DNA from: Blastochloris sulfoviridis
GTDB taxonomy: Bacteria > Pseudomonadota > Alphaproteobacteria > Rhizobiales > Xanthobacteraceae
NCBI RefSeq assembly: GCF_008630065.1
Contig: NZ_VWPL01000022.1
Span: forward strand, 1 to 55,910
Length of the DNA: 55,910 nucleotides
Direction of reading: 5' to 3'
How positions within the stretch are numbered: position 1 is the stretch's first letter; every line of letters starts with the position of its first letter. Of the stretch, positions 44,858-53,500 are shown piece after piece. The notes under the pieces were generated by a model. That model ran no database searches and was not told where the DNA came from. It saw only the letters and a program-made list of their open reading frames with translations. Made by a program: the position numbers and the translations under genes.

Positions 44858-44982
44858 ATACCAACGGCCGCGAATGCGGACCGTTGGTTCCGGTCGCGGA
44901 TTTTCGCAAAATCTCTGATTTCCAAAAAGAAAATCCGCGAGAGTCAACGGCCCCACGCGTCAGCGTTTGGGGCCGTTGGTAT
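44858..44982. repeat. Family-3 palindromic repeat, copy 2, with 12-bp terminal inverted repeats
   Basis: Bounded by ATACCAACGGCC (44858-44869) and GGCCGTTGGTAT (44971-44982). Within it, 44943-44976 matches the reverse complement of 23738-23771 at 33 of 34 positions, and GATTTTCGCAAAATC and AAATCC-type hairpins lie inside. It has the structure of a small mobile palindromic element. Confidence 0.7.
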
Positions 44983-45212
44983 GAGTTGAGCTTGGCTGGG
45001 TGGCGGACGCGCCGCGCGGGCAGGCTTGCGTCTGCGCAAAGCGATTCCCGATCAAGGGTTTCCGTCCCGAAGCGGACTCTCCCGCGCAGGATCGGGGCGG
45101 CACCGTCTGGCAGCGCCAGAATGCGTTTTCCCACAAGCGCTTCTGCCCCGAAGCGGAATCGGAATCGCAAGCCTTCGCCGAAATCCCTTATAGTTGGAAT
45201 CAGGAACACTCA

Positions 45213-45336
45213 GACGGTCTCCGGCCCGCGGGCCTTCGAGCCGTCGTCTGGCGGCCGAAAATCCCTGTCCGAACAAGGGCTTTCGGCGGGATCGTGTCCG
45301 GGAGGCCGAAGGGATCATCCGGAAGCCGCCTGAATC
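45213..45336 (+). repeat. Dispersed palindromic repeat, family 2, copy D
   Basis: TCTCCGGCCC ... GGCCGAAAATCCC ... CAAGGGCTTTCGGC ... GGGATCATCCGGAAGCC follows the family pattern. A degenerate relative precedes it at about 45030-45190. Together with the copies at 44744 and 44858 it fills the whole 44635-45367 gap, which contains no gene. Confidence 0.6.
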
Positions 45337-45367
45337 TTGCGGGCGCGGCGAAGCAGCGGGGAGCGGC

Positions 45368-46312
45368 GTGGACAAGGAACCGGGCGCCTTCCGAACCATC
45401 AGCGAGGTGGCCGAAGACCTCGACCTACCGCAGCACGTGCTGCGGTTCTGGGAGACGCGCTTCTCGCAGATCAAGCCGCTGAAGCGCGGCGGCGGCCGGC
45501 GCTACTACCGGCCCGACGATGTCGACCTGCTGCGCGGGATCCGCCATTTGCTCTATGGCGAGGGCTACACCATCCGGGGCGTGCAGCGCATCCTGCGCGA
45601 CGAGGGCGTGCGCTTCGTCCAGACCGTGTGGCGCCCCGGCGAGGCGCCGCCGGCGCCCCCCGTCGATCAGCGGCCCATCGACCATCTGCCCGCCGACCGC
45701 GATTTCGAGCGAAGGGAGCCGTCCGCATCCGCGGTCGCTGCCCCGGACGTCGCGCTGCCGGACCGCACCCCGCCCGATCTCGCTCCGCCCGATCTCGCCC
45801 GGCCGGAGCGGGACGGGCCGCCCAGCCTGGATGCGCGCGATCATCCGGCCGCGCGCGATCGTTCGGACCTTGGCGATCCTTCGGATCTGGGCGATCGCCC
45901 GGAGCCGGCCCTGCCGTTCGGCCCGCCCGAGGAGGGCAGGGCGCCGCGCCGGCCGGTCGAGCCGCCGTCCCCGGATCTGCCGCCGCGCCGGCCGGTCGAG
46001 CCCGCTGGCCGCGGCGGCCTGTTGGGCCTCTTCCCCAAGATCGGACGGGACGCCGAGCCGCCGCTTCTGCCGCGGGTCGTCGAGGTGCCGATTCCGACCG
46101 CCCGGACCGAGCCGGTCGTGCGGCCGCCGGAACCGTCGCGCCCGCCCGTCGTGGAGCCGCTGCGTCCGCCGCCGCGCCCGCCCGCGGCGGAGACGGCACC
46201 CGCCCCCGCGCTGTCGCGCGAGAATGCCCGCCGCCTGCAGGCGGCGCTCTACGAACTGCAGGAATGCCGTCGCATCCTGGACGCGGCTCTTGGCGGCGAG
46301 GGCAAGGGGTGA
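45368..46312 (+). CDS. MerR-family transcriptional regulator
   Basis: A 314-residue protein. An N-terminal MerR winged-helix domain ([30 protein letters not shown] ... [31 protein letters not shown]) occupies residues about 8-80. About 190 residues of Pro/Arg/Asp-rich low-complexity sequence follow, with repeats such as LAPPDLA and [13 protein letters not shown] short C-terminal helix ([24 protein letters not shown]) is likely for oligomerisation. The GTG at 45368 follows GGGGAG. Its place after ihfA and before tRNA-Pro is conserved in the order. The effector is unknown. Confidence 0.9.
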   Translation: MDKEPGAFRTISEVAEDLDLPQHVLRFWETRFSQIKPLKRGGGRRYYRPDDVDLLRGIRHLLYGEGYTIRGVQRILRDEGVRFVQTVWRPGEAPPAPPVDQRPIDHLPADRDFERREPSASAVAAPDVALPDRTPPDLAPPDLARPERDGPPSLDARDHPAARDRSDLGDPSDLGDRPEPALPFGPPEEGRAPRRPVEPPSPDLPPRRPVEPAGRGGLLGLFPKIGRDAEPPLLPRVVEVPIPTARTEPVVRPPEPSRPPVVEPLRPPPRPPAAETAPAPALSRENARRLQAALYELQECRRILDAALGGEGKG

Positions 46313-46577
46313 CAGCCGCGCAAGCCGCCGCCTCGCGCGCCGCGCGAGGCTCCATCACGACACGGACTTGTCGGGGGAAATTGGTCTGGCTTCTGGGGAG
46401 AATTGCTCCGGCATCAACAGTCCTCATGAAAAAGCCGCGCGGACAGGGCGGAGGATATGAGGTCGGGTTGTTGGGGAGGTCGGGCAGCCGGAACGAGGTA
46501 ATGAAGCTTGGCCATTACCCCTTTGCAGCCAGCATTACCCAATTTCAGGTGGCCCACGCCCGCGGTGTGCGGGGCTG

Positions 46578-47369
46578 TCAGGTGTCTTGTTGAATGGCCC
46601 AGTCGTGCCAGAGGTCGCGAATAGTGGCCGCCTTCAAAGCAAGCGGCACAAGCATTCTGTCCTTCTTTGCCTGCTCCAGGGCATCAAGCGCCAGTTCCAC
46701 ATTATCGAAACTAAATCCCTTTATGTTAAAAATATCGTATTTCCACCAATGAACGTCTAAAAATCGTTCGACAATATGCTCGGGAAATCTCATGCGAACA
46801 AATTTCGCTGGGTTCCCAACAACTATTGAATATGCAGGAACATCTCTTGTAACTACTGACTCGGCTCCAATAATCGCCCCGTCTCCAATCTCAACACCAC
46901 GCCGAATGAACACGTCCGCGCCGATCCAAACATCATTACCGACAAGCACTTTCGATCTTTGGTCGAACCGCACGTATGGTGTTTCTCGATTGTGGCCCCA
47001 CGACGCCCTCAGATCATCCCAGCCATGTACATTCTTGACGTACCCGACCATCGAAGTTGTAAAAAACTGATGCGGATGCTCGTCGGGACCGATTACAAAT
47101 CCATCAGCTATCGAGCAGAATCTTCCAATTGAGCATCTACCAAATAAACCTCTAGAACTGCCGAATACGCCAGAATATGCGCCAAATGAACACTCCGTTC
47201 CAATGGATGTGTATTGAACGACTACGGGAGCTTCAAATCTCGTATCGTAGAAAGGATAGTTGCCGGGTCGATTCGAGATATTTATGCCATGTTGGCGCAT
47301 AAACCGGAATAGTCCATCCGGAAAATTAGAAACGCGACCGTGAGCTGGAAGCGCTGAGCTGGAAACCAT
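46578..47369 (-). CDS. Hexapeptide-repeat (CatB/Vat-like) acetyltransferase
   Basis: A protein of about 263 residues with a left-handed beta-helix built from hexapeptide turns (CSFGAYSGVFGSSRGLFGRCSIGRFCSIADGFVIG, then VLVGNDVWIGADVFIRRGVEIGDGAIIGAESVVT) and the SIVVGNPAKFVRMRF ending of xenobiotic or O-acetyltransferases. The acceptor could be a sugar of a surface polysaccharide or a small molecule. Codons and bases are clearly AT-richer than in the neighbours, a sign of recent transfer. The start is uncertain (ATG 47369, 47399 or GTG 47414). The 46313-46577 stretch downstream contains no gene. Confidence 0.88.
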   Translation of the reverse strand: MVSSSALPAHGRVSNFPDGLFRFMRQHGINISNRPGNYPFYDTRFEAPVVVQYTSIGTECSFGAYSGVFGSSRGLFGRCSIGRFCSIADGFVIGPDEHPHQFFTTSMVGYVKNVHGWDDLRASWGHNRETPYVRFDQRSKVLVGNDVWIGADVFIRRGVEIGDGAIIGAESVVTRDVPAYSIVVGNPAKFVRMRFPEHIVERFLDVHWWKYDIFNIKGFSFDNVELALDALEQAKKDRMLVPLALKAATIRDLWHDWAIQQDT

Positions 47370-47395
47370 AGCTAAGCATAACCTCAAATTTACCA

Positions 47396-47578
47396 TCATA
47401 GGTGCTGCCACCAATGACGATATCCTCGATTAGGATTTAAACTGTTATTGATAGCACGAACTTGGCGCTCGACGGTACCCGCCTTGTGAGTGCGCATTAC
47501 CACGGCCTCCGACATTGCCCGCAACGCCTCGTCAATGCCATTGGTGGTGACCACGGCATAGACGCCCGTCAGGATCAC
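47396..47578 (-). CDS. Small hypothetical protein, doubtful
   Basis: A 60-codon frame from GTG 47578 (ILTGVYAVVTTNGIDEALRAMSEAVVM ... HWWQHL). It overlaps the end of the HTH gene in another frame and ends just before the acetyltransferase. It could be the shifted tail of a longer ancestral HTH protein or not a gene at all. No family recognised. Confidence 0.25.
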   Translation of the reverse strand: MILTGVYAVVTTNGIDEALRAMSEAVVMRTHKAGTVERQVRAINNSLNPNRGYRHWWQHL

Positions 47579-47903
47579 GTCCGCCGATCATAGGCGTAGA
47601 CCGGAAATCCATCTGCCGACCGTTACCGGCCACGCCGGCCAGCCTGGCGATCAGTCCCAGCTTTTCCGACTCGGCGAGGCCACGGCGAACCGAACCCGCG
47701 CTCTGCTCGGTGATGTCGGCGATGGCGCCGATTGACGGCCGCGACCAGCCGTCGGCATCGGAATGCTCGGCCAGCACCATCAACACCACCTTGGCTGCGG
47801 GCGAGCCGCAGCGCTGCTCCTGCGTCCACGCAAGGTTGTGCCACCGCTGGCCGTGCGGCGGAGTCGCTTCCGGCGATGTTGAAGGCGTGACGGCGGCGGT
47901 CAT
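47532..47903 (-). CDS. Small helix-turn-helix protein
   Basis: A 123-residue protein with a winged-helix region of the phage replication/RepA-like HTH type: AKVVLMVLAEHSDADGWSRPSIGAIADITEQSAGSVRRGLAESEKLGLIARL. Such domains occur in phage or plasmid replication and mobile-element proteins. It lies in the accessory stretch between merR and tRNA-Pro, divergent from brnT. The ATG at 47903 follows GAGG at 8 nt. A possible frameshifted tail is noted at 47396-47578. Confidence 0.65.
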   Translation of the reverse strand: MTAAVTPSTSPEATPPHGQRWHNLAWTQEQRCGSPAAKVVLMVLAEHSDADGWSRPSIGAIADITEQSAGSVRRGLAESEKLGLIARLAGVAGNGRQMDFRSTPMIGGRDPDGRLCRGHHQWH

Positions 47904-47992
47904 GGCACCGCCTCGGGCGCGACGCGGCCGTTGCCAATTTCCGTTACAACAATAATGTCGACGATGACGCATTTTCGTAGTAACAGAAAAGC

Positions 47993-48271
47993 ATGCCGGT
48001 CGAGTTCGATCACGCCAAGCGCCAAGCCACCCTCGACCACCGGGGCCTCGACATGGCGCGAGCAGGTGAGGTGTTCGCCGGTGCAACGATCACCATCGAA
48101 GACGACCGGCAGGATTACGGCGAGGTCCGCTTCATCACGGTCGGCCGGCTCGACGGTCGCATGGTGGTGATCGTCTGGACGCCGCGCGGCGCAGCCCGCC
48201 GCATCATTTCGTTGAGGAAGGCCAATGACCGCGAGCAAGCGCTCTACGCCCCCCGCCTGGACCGACCCTGA
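47993..48271 (+). CDS. brnT: BrnT-family ribonuclease toxin
   Basis: A 92-residue type II toxin of the BrnT family, a RelE-like ribonuclease neutralised by BrnA. The fold signatures are FDHAKRQATLDHRGLDMARAGEVF near the start, DYGEVRFITVGRLDGRMVVIVWTPRG in the middle and RRIISLRKANDREQALY at the end, which contains the expected basic catalytic residues. The ATG has only a weak ribosome-binding site. The AT-rich 47940-47992 carries a loose GTTAC...GTAAC inverted repeat where autoregulation by BrnA could occur. The antitoxin gene overlaps by 47 nt. Confidence 0.9.
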   Translation: MPVEFDHAKRQATLDHRGLDMARAGEVFAGATITIEDDRQDYGEVRFITVGRLDGRMVVIVWTPRGAARRIISLRKANDREQALYAPRLDRP

Positions 48272-48482
48272 CGACGCGCCCGACCTGTCGGCCCCGGAGT
48301 GGCAGGCGAAGATGGCGGCGGCGCCGGTACGCCGGGGCCGTCCGAGGTCCGAGCACCCGAAGGTGTCGACGACGATCCGGCTGGACGCCGACGTGCTCGA
48401 GCATTTCCGCGCGAGCGGCGCCGGCTGGCAGTCGCGCATCAACGCGACGCTGCGCCGGTCCATGCGGCGGAAGAAGGCGTAA
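48225..48482 (+). CDS. brnA: BrnA-family antitoxin
   Basis: An 85-residue antitoxin and autorepressor. The C-terminal ribbon-helix-helix region is RGRPRSEHPKVSTTIRLDADVLEHFRASGAGWQSRINATLRRSM, diagnostic for BrnA. The N-terminal part, which wraps the toxin, contains PAWTDPDDAPDLSAPEW, also typical. It overlaps brnT, the usual order with the toxin first. Confidence 0.92.
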   Translation: MTASKRSTPPAWTDPDDAPDLSAPEWQAKMAAAPVRRGRPRSEHPKVSTTIRLDADVLEHFRASGAGWQSRINATLRRSMRRKKA

Positions 48483-48553
48483 GCGGGCGTGCAGGCTTCC
48501 TTGCGTCTGTGCTTGCAGCAACCACTTGGAAACTTGAAAAAATGTCCAGCTAC

Positions 48554-48680
48554 CTAGGTGTTCAGTCCCGGCATTTGGTGGATAGAATTGAGCCTGAAGC
48601 GCTCGGGCTGGTTTGTCCAGCATTTGCAGATAAACTCGTGGGGGGTGAGGCCCTTGAGGGTCTTCAAGCGACGACCGCGC
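48554..48680 (-). pseudogene. IS481/IS3-type transposase C-terminal remnant
   Basis: Only the last 40 or so codons are recognisable (RRLKTLKGLTPHEFICKCWTN ... HQMPGLNT), the conserved carboxyl end of integrase-core transposases of this group. The stop at 48554-48556 is followed by AGCTGGACAT on the minus strand, which resembles the terminal inverted repeat of such elements (TGTCCAGCTACCTAGG on the plus strand). The 5' part is missing. The remaining bases up to the tRNA hold nothing convincing. Confidence 0.75.
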
Positions 48681-48889
48681 CGCCGCGCTGATGCCGAAGC
48701 GCCCCGGCCGGAGCCCATTCTGGTACGGCGGGCGGGCGATTCCACCACCTGAACGAACGCGGAACAGCGTCGGGACTCGCGTCGGGACTTTTGGTCCCGA
48801 CATCGGCATTTTGTCTCTGTTTCGTTCATGTCCGGCCAGCGGGCCGAATTTTCGGTACCACGCCAAGCCGTTGACGATTTAGGGGAAAA

Positions 48890-48967
48890 TGGTCGGAGCG
48901 CCGAGATTTGAACTCGGGACCCCCAGTCCCCCAGACTGGTGCGCTAACCGGGCTGCGCTACGCTCCG
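48890..48967 (-). tRNA. tRNA-Pro (anticodon GGG)
   Basis: A 78-nt gene with CCA encoded. The acceptor stem pairs CGGAGCG with CGCTCCG, with discriminator A. The anticodon stem CCAGT/ACTGG encloses CTGGGGG, giving anticodon GGG, reading CCC. The T-arm contains GAGTTCAAATCTC. Its 3' end faces the BrnTA/acetyltransferase island. The gap to the integrase remnant (48968-49234) shows no gene. Confidence 0.95.
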
Positions 48968-49234
48968 AAGGCCGACACCTCTACGCCGCCGCGCTGCGCG
49001 GTGCAAGGGCCGGCGCGGGTCGCGCGACATGGGGTCTGGAAAACCGCGCCGCGCCACCTGATACGATTTCCGAGTGACTGGTTTCGCGAGTTCCCTGCGA
49101 GTCCTTGGGCTGACCCGGAACGCGTTGACAAGTCGCTGTTTTCCCGTCACTTCTCAGGGCAGCCGACGTGCGGCTGACCATCGAGTCCTTGGCCCTGGGG
49201 ACTCCGAGTGTCAGTACCAGTACGGTACAAATCG

Positions 49235-50330
49235 ATGCCCGCCACCCGTGCCGTGCTCACCTACGCCCACGTCCGCCACGCCCTCCAGCTGGCCGAGGAC
49301 GGCACCGCGAACCTCGCCGAATGGGCCGACGAACGCGAACCCGGCCTGCGCATCCGGGTGCGGGGCCGCGCCGCAACCTGGCTGCTGCAGTTCGGCCGCC
49401 ATACCGTCACCCTCGGCCCGGCCAAGCGCTGGACACCGCGCTGCAGGCCCGTGAGATGGCCAGCCACGTCCGCGGCATGCTCCGGTCCGAGCTCGACCCG
49501 AAGCTCCGCATCGCGGCGCGGCTCGCCGGCGCCACGCCGGACGAAGCTGCGGGCGTTCTTCTCCATCGCCGCGCCAAGCAGCGGCAGGAATGGTCGCTCG
49601 GCAAGGTGCTGCAGACCGATCTCGACGAGCACATCCGCCAAGGTCGCGTCGTGCGTGGGGTGCGCTGGCCGCCCTCCACCGCCACGGCGCGAGACGCCGA
49701 GGCGGTACTGCGGTCGGAACCGTTCGCTGCCATCGCCAATCCGTTCGCGCGGCAGTTCGACGAAGCCGCATTCGAGCAGTTCCGTAACGCCACGGCCGCC
49801 GTTCATGGCGGCTCGGCCTCACGCAAGGCGGTGGCCTATCTGGGCGCGGCGCTGTCGTGGGCGCGGGTCCACCACGCTGCGGCGTCGGGGCCGGTCGGGG
49901 CACCGCGCTGGTGGCGCGACGTCAAGTCGACCCATGTCGAGACGGTGCGCAACCGGATGCCGAGCGTGGCCGACCTCGGCCTGACCTTGGCCCTCGCCGG
50001 GAGGCGCAGCGCCTGTCACCATCTGGCGGAACCGGACCGTCGGAGACGGCGATCCTCGCGCTGTGGTTCGTGGTTCTCACCGCCCAGCGCCTGTCGATTG
50101 TTGGCATCGAGCACCGCTTTGTGGTCGAGGACGGGGGCGCCGGTGGGGCGGGGATCGTGTACATCCCCGCCGAGCTGATGAAATCGCGCCGGGGGCATGT
50201 GGTGCCGCTGCCGCCGGCGGCGATGGCGCTCGTTCGACCGGCCATTGCCGCGGCCAAGGCGGCGCAGTCGCGATGGCTGTTCCCCGCGCCCCGCAAGCGC
50301 CGCGCGGACGAGGATCTGCCGATGACCACC
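49235..50330 (+). pseudogene. Decayed tyrosine-recombinase (integrase) gene
   Basis: The N-terminal part reads MPATRAVLTYAHVRHALQL ... WLLQFGRHTVTLGPAK in one frame. It continues after a frameshift near 49425 (LDTALQAREMASHVRGML ... SASRKAVAYLGAALSWARVHH) and shifts again near 50003 into LWFVVLTAQRLSIVGIEH and LMKSRRGHVVPLPPAAM. These correspond to the SAM-like core-binding domain and the start of the catalytic domain, including the first catalytic Arg region (TAQR). The HxxR and Tyr motifs are missing. Two frameshifts plus truncation mean it is inactive. It lies beside tRNA-Pro, a usual integration target. Confidence 0.8.
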
Positions 50331-50519
50331 CCCGCGAAGCCGCCCGCCCGCTACAGCGCAATCGAGGGCGCGCGGGCGGGCGCTTCGCTACCGTCCAGCT
50401 ACACCGCCCGGCGGGACACGACCCCGCCGCCTTTCCTGTCCATGGCCGCCGCCTTGCCATTGCTGGGCGCCGTTTGTGGCGATAGCCTCGCGACCGCTCG
50501 AATACGAGGTTGCTTTTCC

Positions 50520-53500
50520 GTGTCCCGTCTTGCCTCAGCCCTTGCCGCCCTTGGGCCGCAGGAGCGCGCCATTCTCCGTCTCAAGGCGCTCGTCGGCCCC
50601 GCGACGGGCAAGACCGTTTTCGCCGATTGCCTCAACCGGTTGAGTTCCAGCAAGCCCGCCTGGACCAACAAGACGCTGACACCGGTGCTTGAGGCGCTGC
50701 GCGAAAAGAAGCTGCTCACCGACGATCTCGCCTGTTCACCGGACATCATCCACGCGCTGGCGGTGGAAGCCCTCGACTCGGCGGAGGGCTCGGCGATGAT
50801 CGCGGCGATCCGCGCGGTCTTGCCGCTGGAACAGGGGAACGTGTGGGATTACAAGGCTGCCGAGATCAGCACGCTGCGATGGCAGCGGCTCGCCGTGCTG
50901 CTCAACGACGAGGACGGATTCCAGCGTGCGATCGAACGATATCGCCGCACCTCCTACTCCGTCGCCGCCCCCTCGATCTTCGACCAGCATTTCGCCGTCA
51001 TCGACGTCGGGGCGGACTGGCTGGCCTCGCGCCGCCCGGCGTTCCAGGTCGCAATCCTTGATGCCAAGGCCGGCCGCTGGATTGGCACCGGCGTGGCGGC
51101 GCCGGATTACCCGGCGCTGATGGAGCGCTGCCATCAGGATGCGCAGCTGCGCGCAGCCGCCTTCTCAAAGCTGGTGGATTTCGATCTCTTGACTGGCCAG
51201 CTTGGCCGCCTCGGCCAAACCCTTGCCGATCTCCCCGAGGGCGTCCCGGCCGATCTGCCGTTTGCGTTCCGCGCCTCCCGCGCTCTGCTGGCGGGCGACC
51301 CGAAGACGGCGGTCCCGCTCTTCGCCGAAGCACTGAGGCTCTACCGCAAGAGCAATCGCAAGCGAAAGGGCGGCCTCCCTGGTTATTTAGGCCTTCTCCA
51401 TATCTGTGCGCTGCTGGCGGTCGACGACATTGCGCTGCAGCCGGAGATCGAGACGCTGACCGAGGTGAAGGAGGGCCATGTCGGCCTGTTCGCGCTGCGC
51501 GGCCTGCTCGAGTTGGCACGCAACAAGGAGACCGCGGCGAAGCAGGCGGTGCAAGCCGGCTTGGCGCTGATCGGCATGACACGACACCCGCCACCGATAA
51601 GCACGGGCCTGTTGGCCGCCGCCGCCACCCTCGTCGATCCGGAGATGGTCCGCCGCCATGCCGTGAAGACGTTCATCCCGTTGTTCCGCGCGATAGAGAA
51701 TTCGATGACGCTGCCGGCGGCCATGCTGGCCGAGGCGCTGGAGCGCGCCGGCCCCGATCCGGCGCCGTACCGCAAATGGCTCGACCGGCCGGACAACGAG
51801 ATCGCGTTCCGGTTTCTCACGCTCGTCAAGGACAAGGCGCCGTGGGAGCGCGCGCTGGAAAGCCTTGAGGCGATGCTGGCGCCCGCGCGGCCGGCTGAGC
51901 CGGCACCGGCTGCCAAGACCAAGCGGCTCGTCTGGCTTGTCAATCCGGATACCCTGGAAATCCAGCCGCTTGAACAGTCGCTGCAGGCGCGCGGCTGGAG
52001 CGCGGGGCGCGCGGTTGCATTGAAGCGCCTGCGCGAGGGTGATGCGGCGCTCGATTATCTCGACGAGTTCGACCGCCGCGCTTGCCGTGCCATCCGCCAT
52101 TCAGTGGAGTCCTGGTACAATCGCGACGTCTTCGAATGCCACGCCGACACCATGCTGCCGCTGCTGGTCGGCCATCCCCGCATGTTCGACGCCCGCTCGC
52201 CGGCCGAGCCGGTCGAGTTGATCGCGGGGCGGCCGGAGCTGGTGGTGGCCTCCGACAAGGCCGGTTTTCTCCTGTCGCTGTCTCATGCCGCGGAGCGGCC
52301 CGGCGCGCTCATCGAGATCGAGGCTCCGGGGCGCTGGCGGGTGGTGGTGGTGGATGAAGGCGCCGTCGAGGCCGCCGCCATCCTGTCGAACAAGGGCATC
52401 GCGATTCCCAATTCGGCGCGCGAACGGCTGACATCGCTATCCCGTCTTCCGGCGCCGGCCTTGCCGATCCGCATCGAGACGCCCGAGATCGAGGATGCCG
52501 CGGCCACCGACGGTGACCCCAGCCCGGTGGTGCGGCTCTCGCCGCTGGGCGAGGGCCTCAGGGTCGCAATCGTGGTTCGCCCGGCGGGCGCTGAGGGCCC
52601 GCATTTCCTGCCCGGCCAGGGCGGGCGGCTGATCAATGCCGGCACCCAGCGCGTGCGCCGCGATCTGGAGGCCGAACGGCGCCTGGCGGCGGCCCTCAGC
52701 GAATCCTGCCCGAGCCTCGGCGGCGACGGCCCCGACTGGATGTTCGATGATCTCCTGGCCAGCCTGGAGTTTCTCGACGAGCTGCGTGCGCTGCCGACGC
52801 CTCCGGCGATGGAATGGCCCGAGGGCCAGAAGATGTCGCTCAAGGGCGTGGCCTCGGCCAAGGGCTTCAAGGCCAGCGTCAAGGGCGTGGAGCACTGGTT
52901 TTCGGTGAGCGGAACGGTGACGGTCGACGACGATTTGGTGCTCGACCTGAAAGACCTCCTCGACCGCCTGGACAACATGCAGGGCCGCTTCGTGCCGCTC
53001 GACGGCGGCGGCTTCATCGCGCTGGATCGCCAGTTCCGCCAGCAGCTGGAGCGGCTTCACCGGCTCGGCGACGGGCTGAAGATCCCGAAGGCGGCGGGCG
53101 TCGCCGTGCGCGACCTCCTTGATGGCGCGGCGTCGGTGAAGGCGGATACCCGCTGGAAGGACTTCGTCCGCCGCCTTGATGAGGCCGAGGGCTGGGAGCC
53201 GGCGTTGCCCTCGGGTTTCGCCGCCGAGCTGCGCGATTACCAGCGCGACGGCTTTGCCTGGATGAGCCGGCTGGAGCGCTGGGGCGCCGGCGCCCTGCTC
53301 GCCGACGACATGGGGCTCGGCAAGACGGTGCAGGCGATCGCGGTGATGGCCGCCAAGGCCGCCGCCGGTCCCATGCTGGTGGTGGCGCCCACCTCGGTCT
53401 GCGGCAATTGGGAGGCGGAGTTGGACCGGTTTGCCCCGGCGCTGCGGCCGATCCGGCTGGCCGAAACCGGCGACCGCGACGAGGCGATCGGCGCGCTCGG

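Noticed and set aside
48691-48882. Small plus-strand gene before tRNA-Pro
   Set aside because: No start signal or recognisable sequence; it overlaps the degraded insertion-sequence region.
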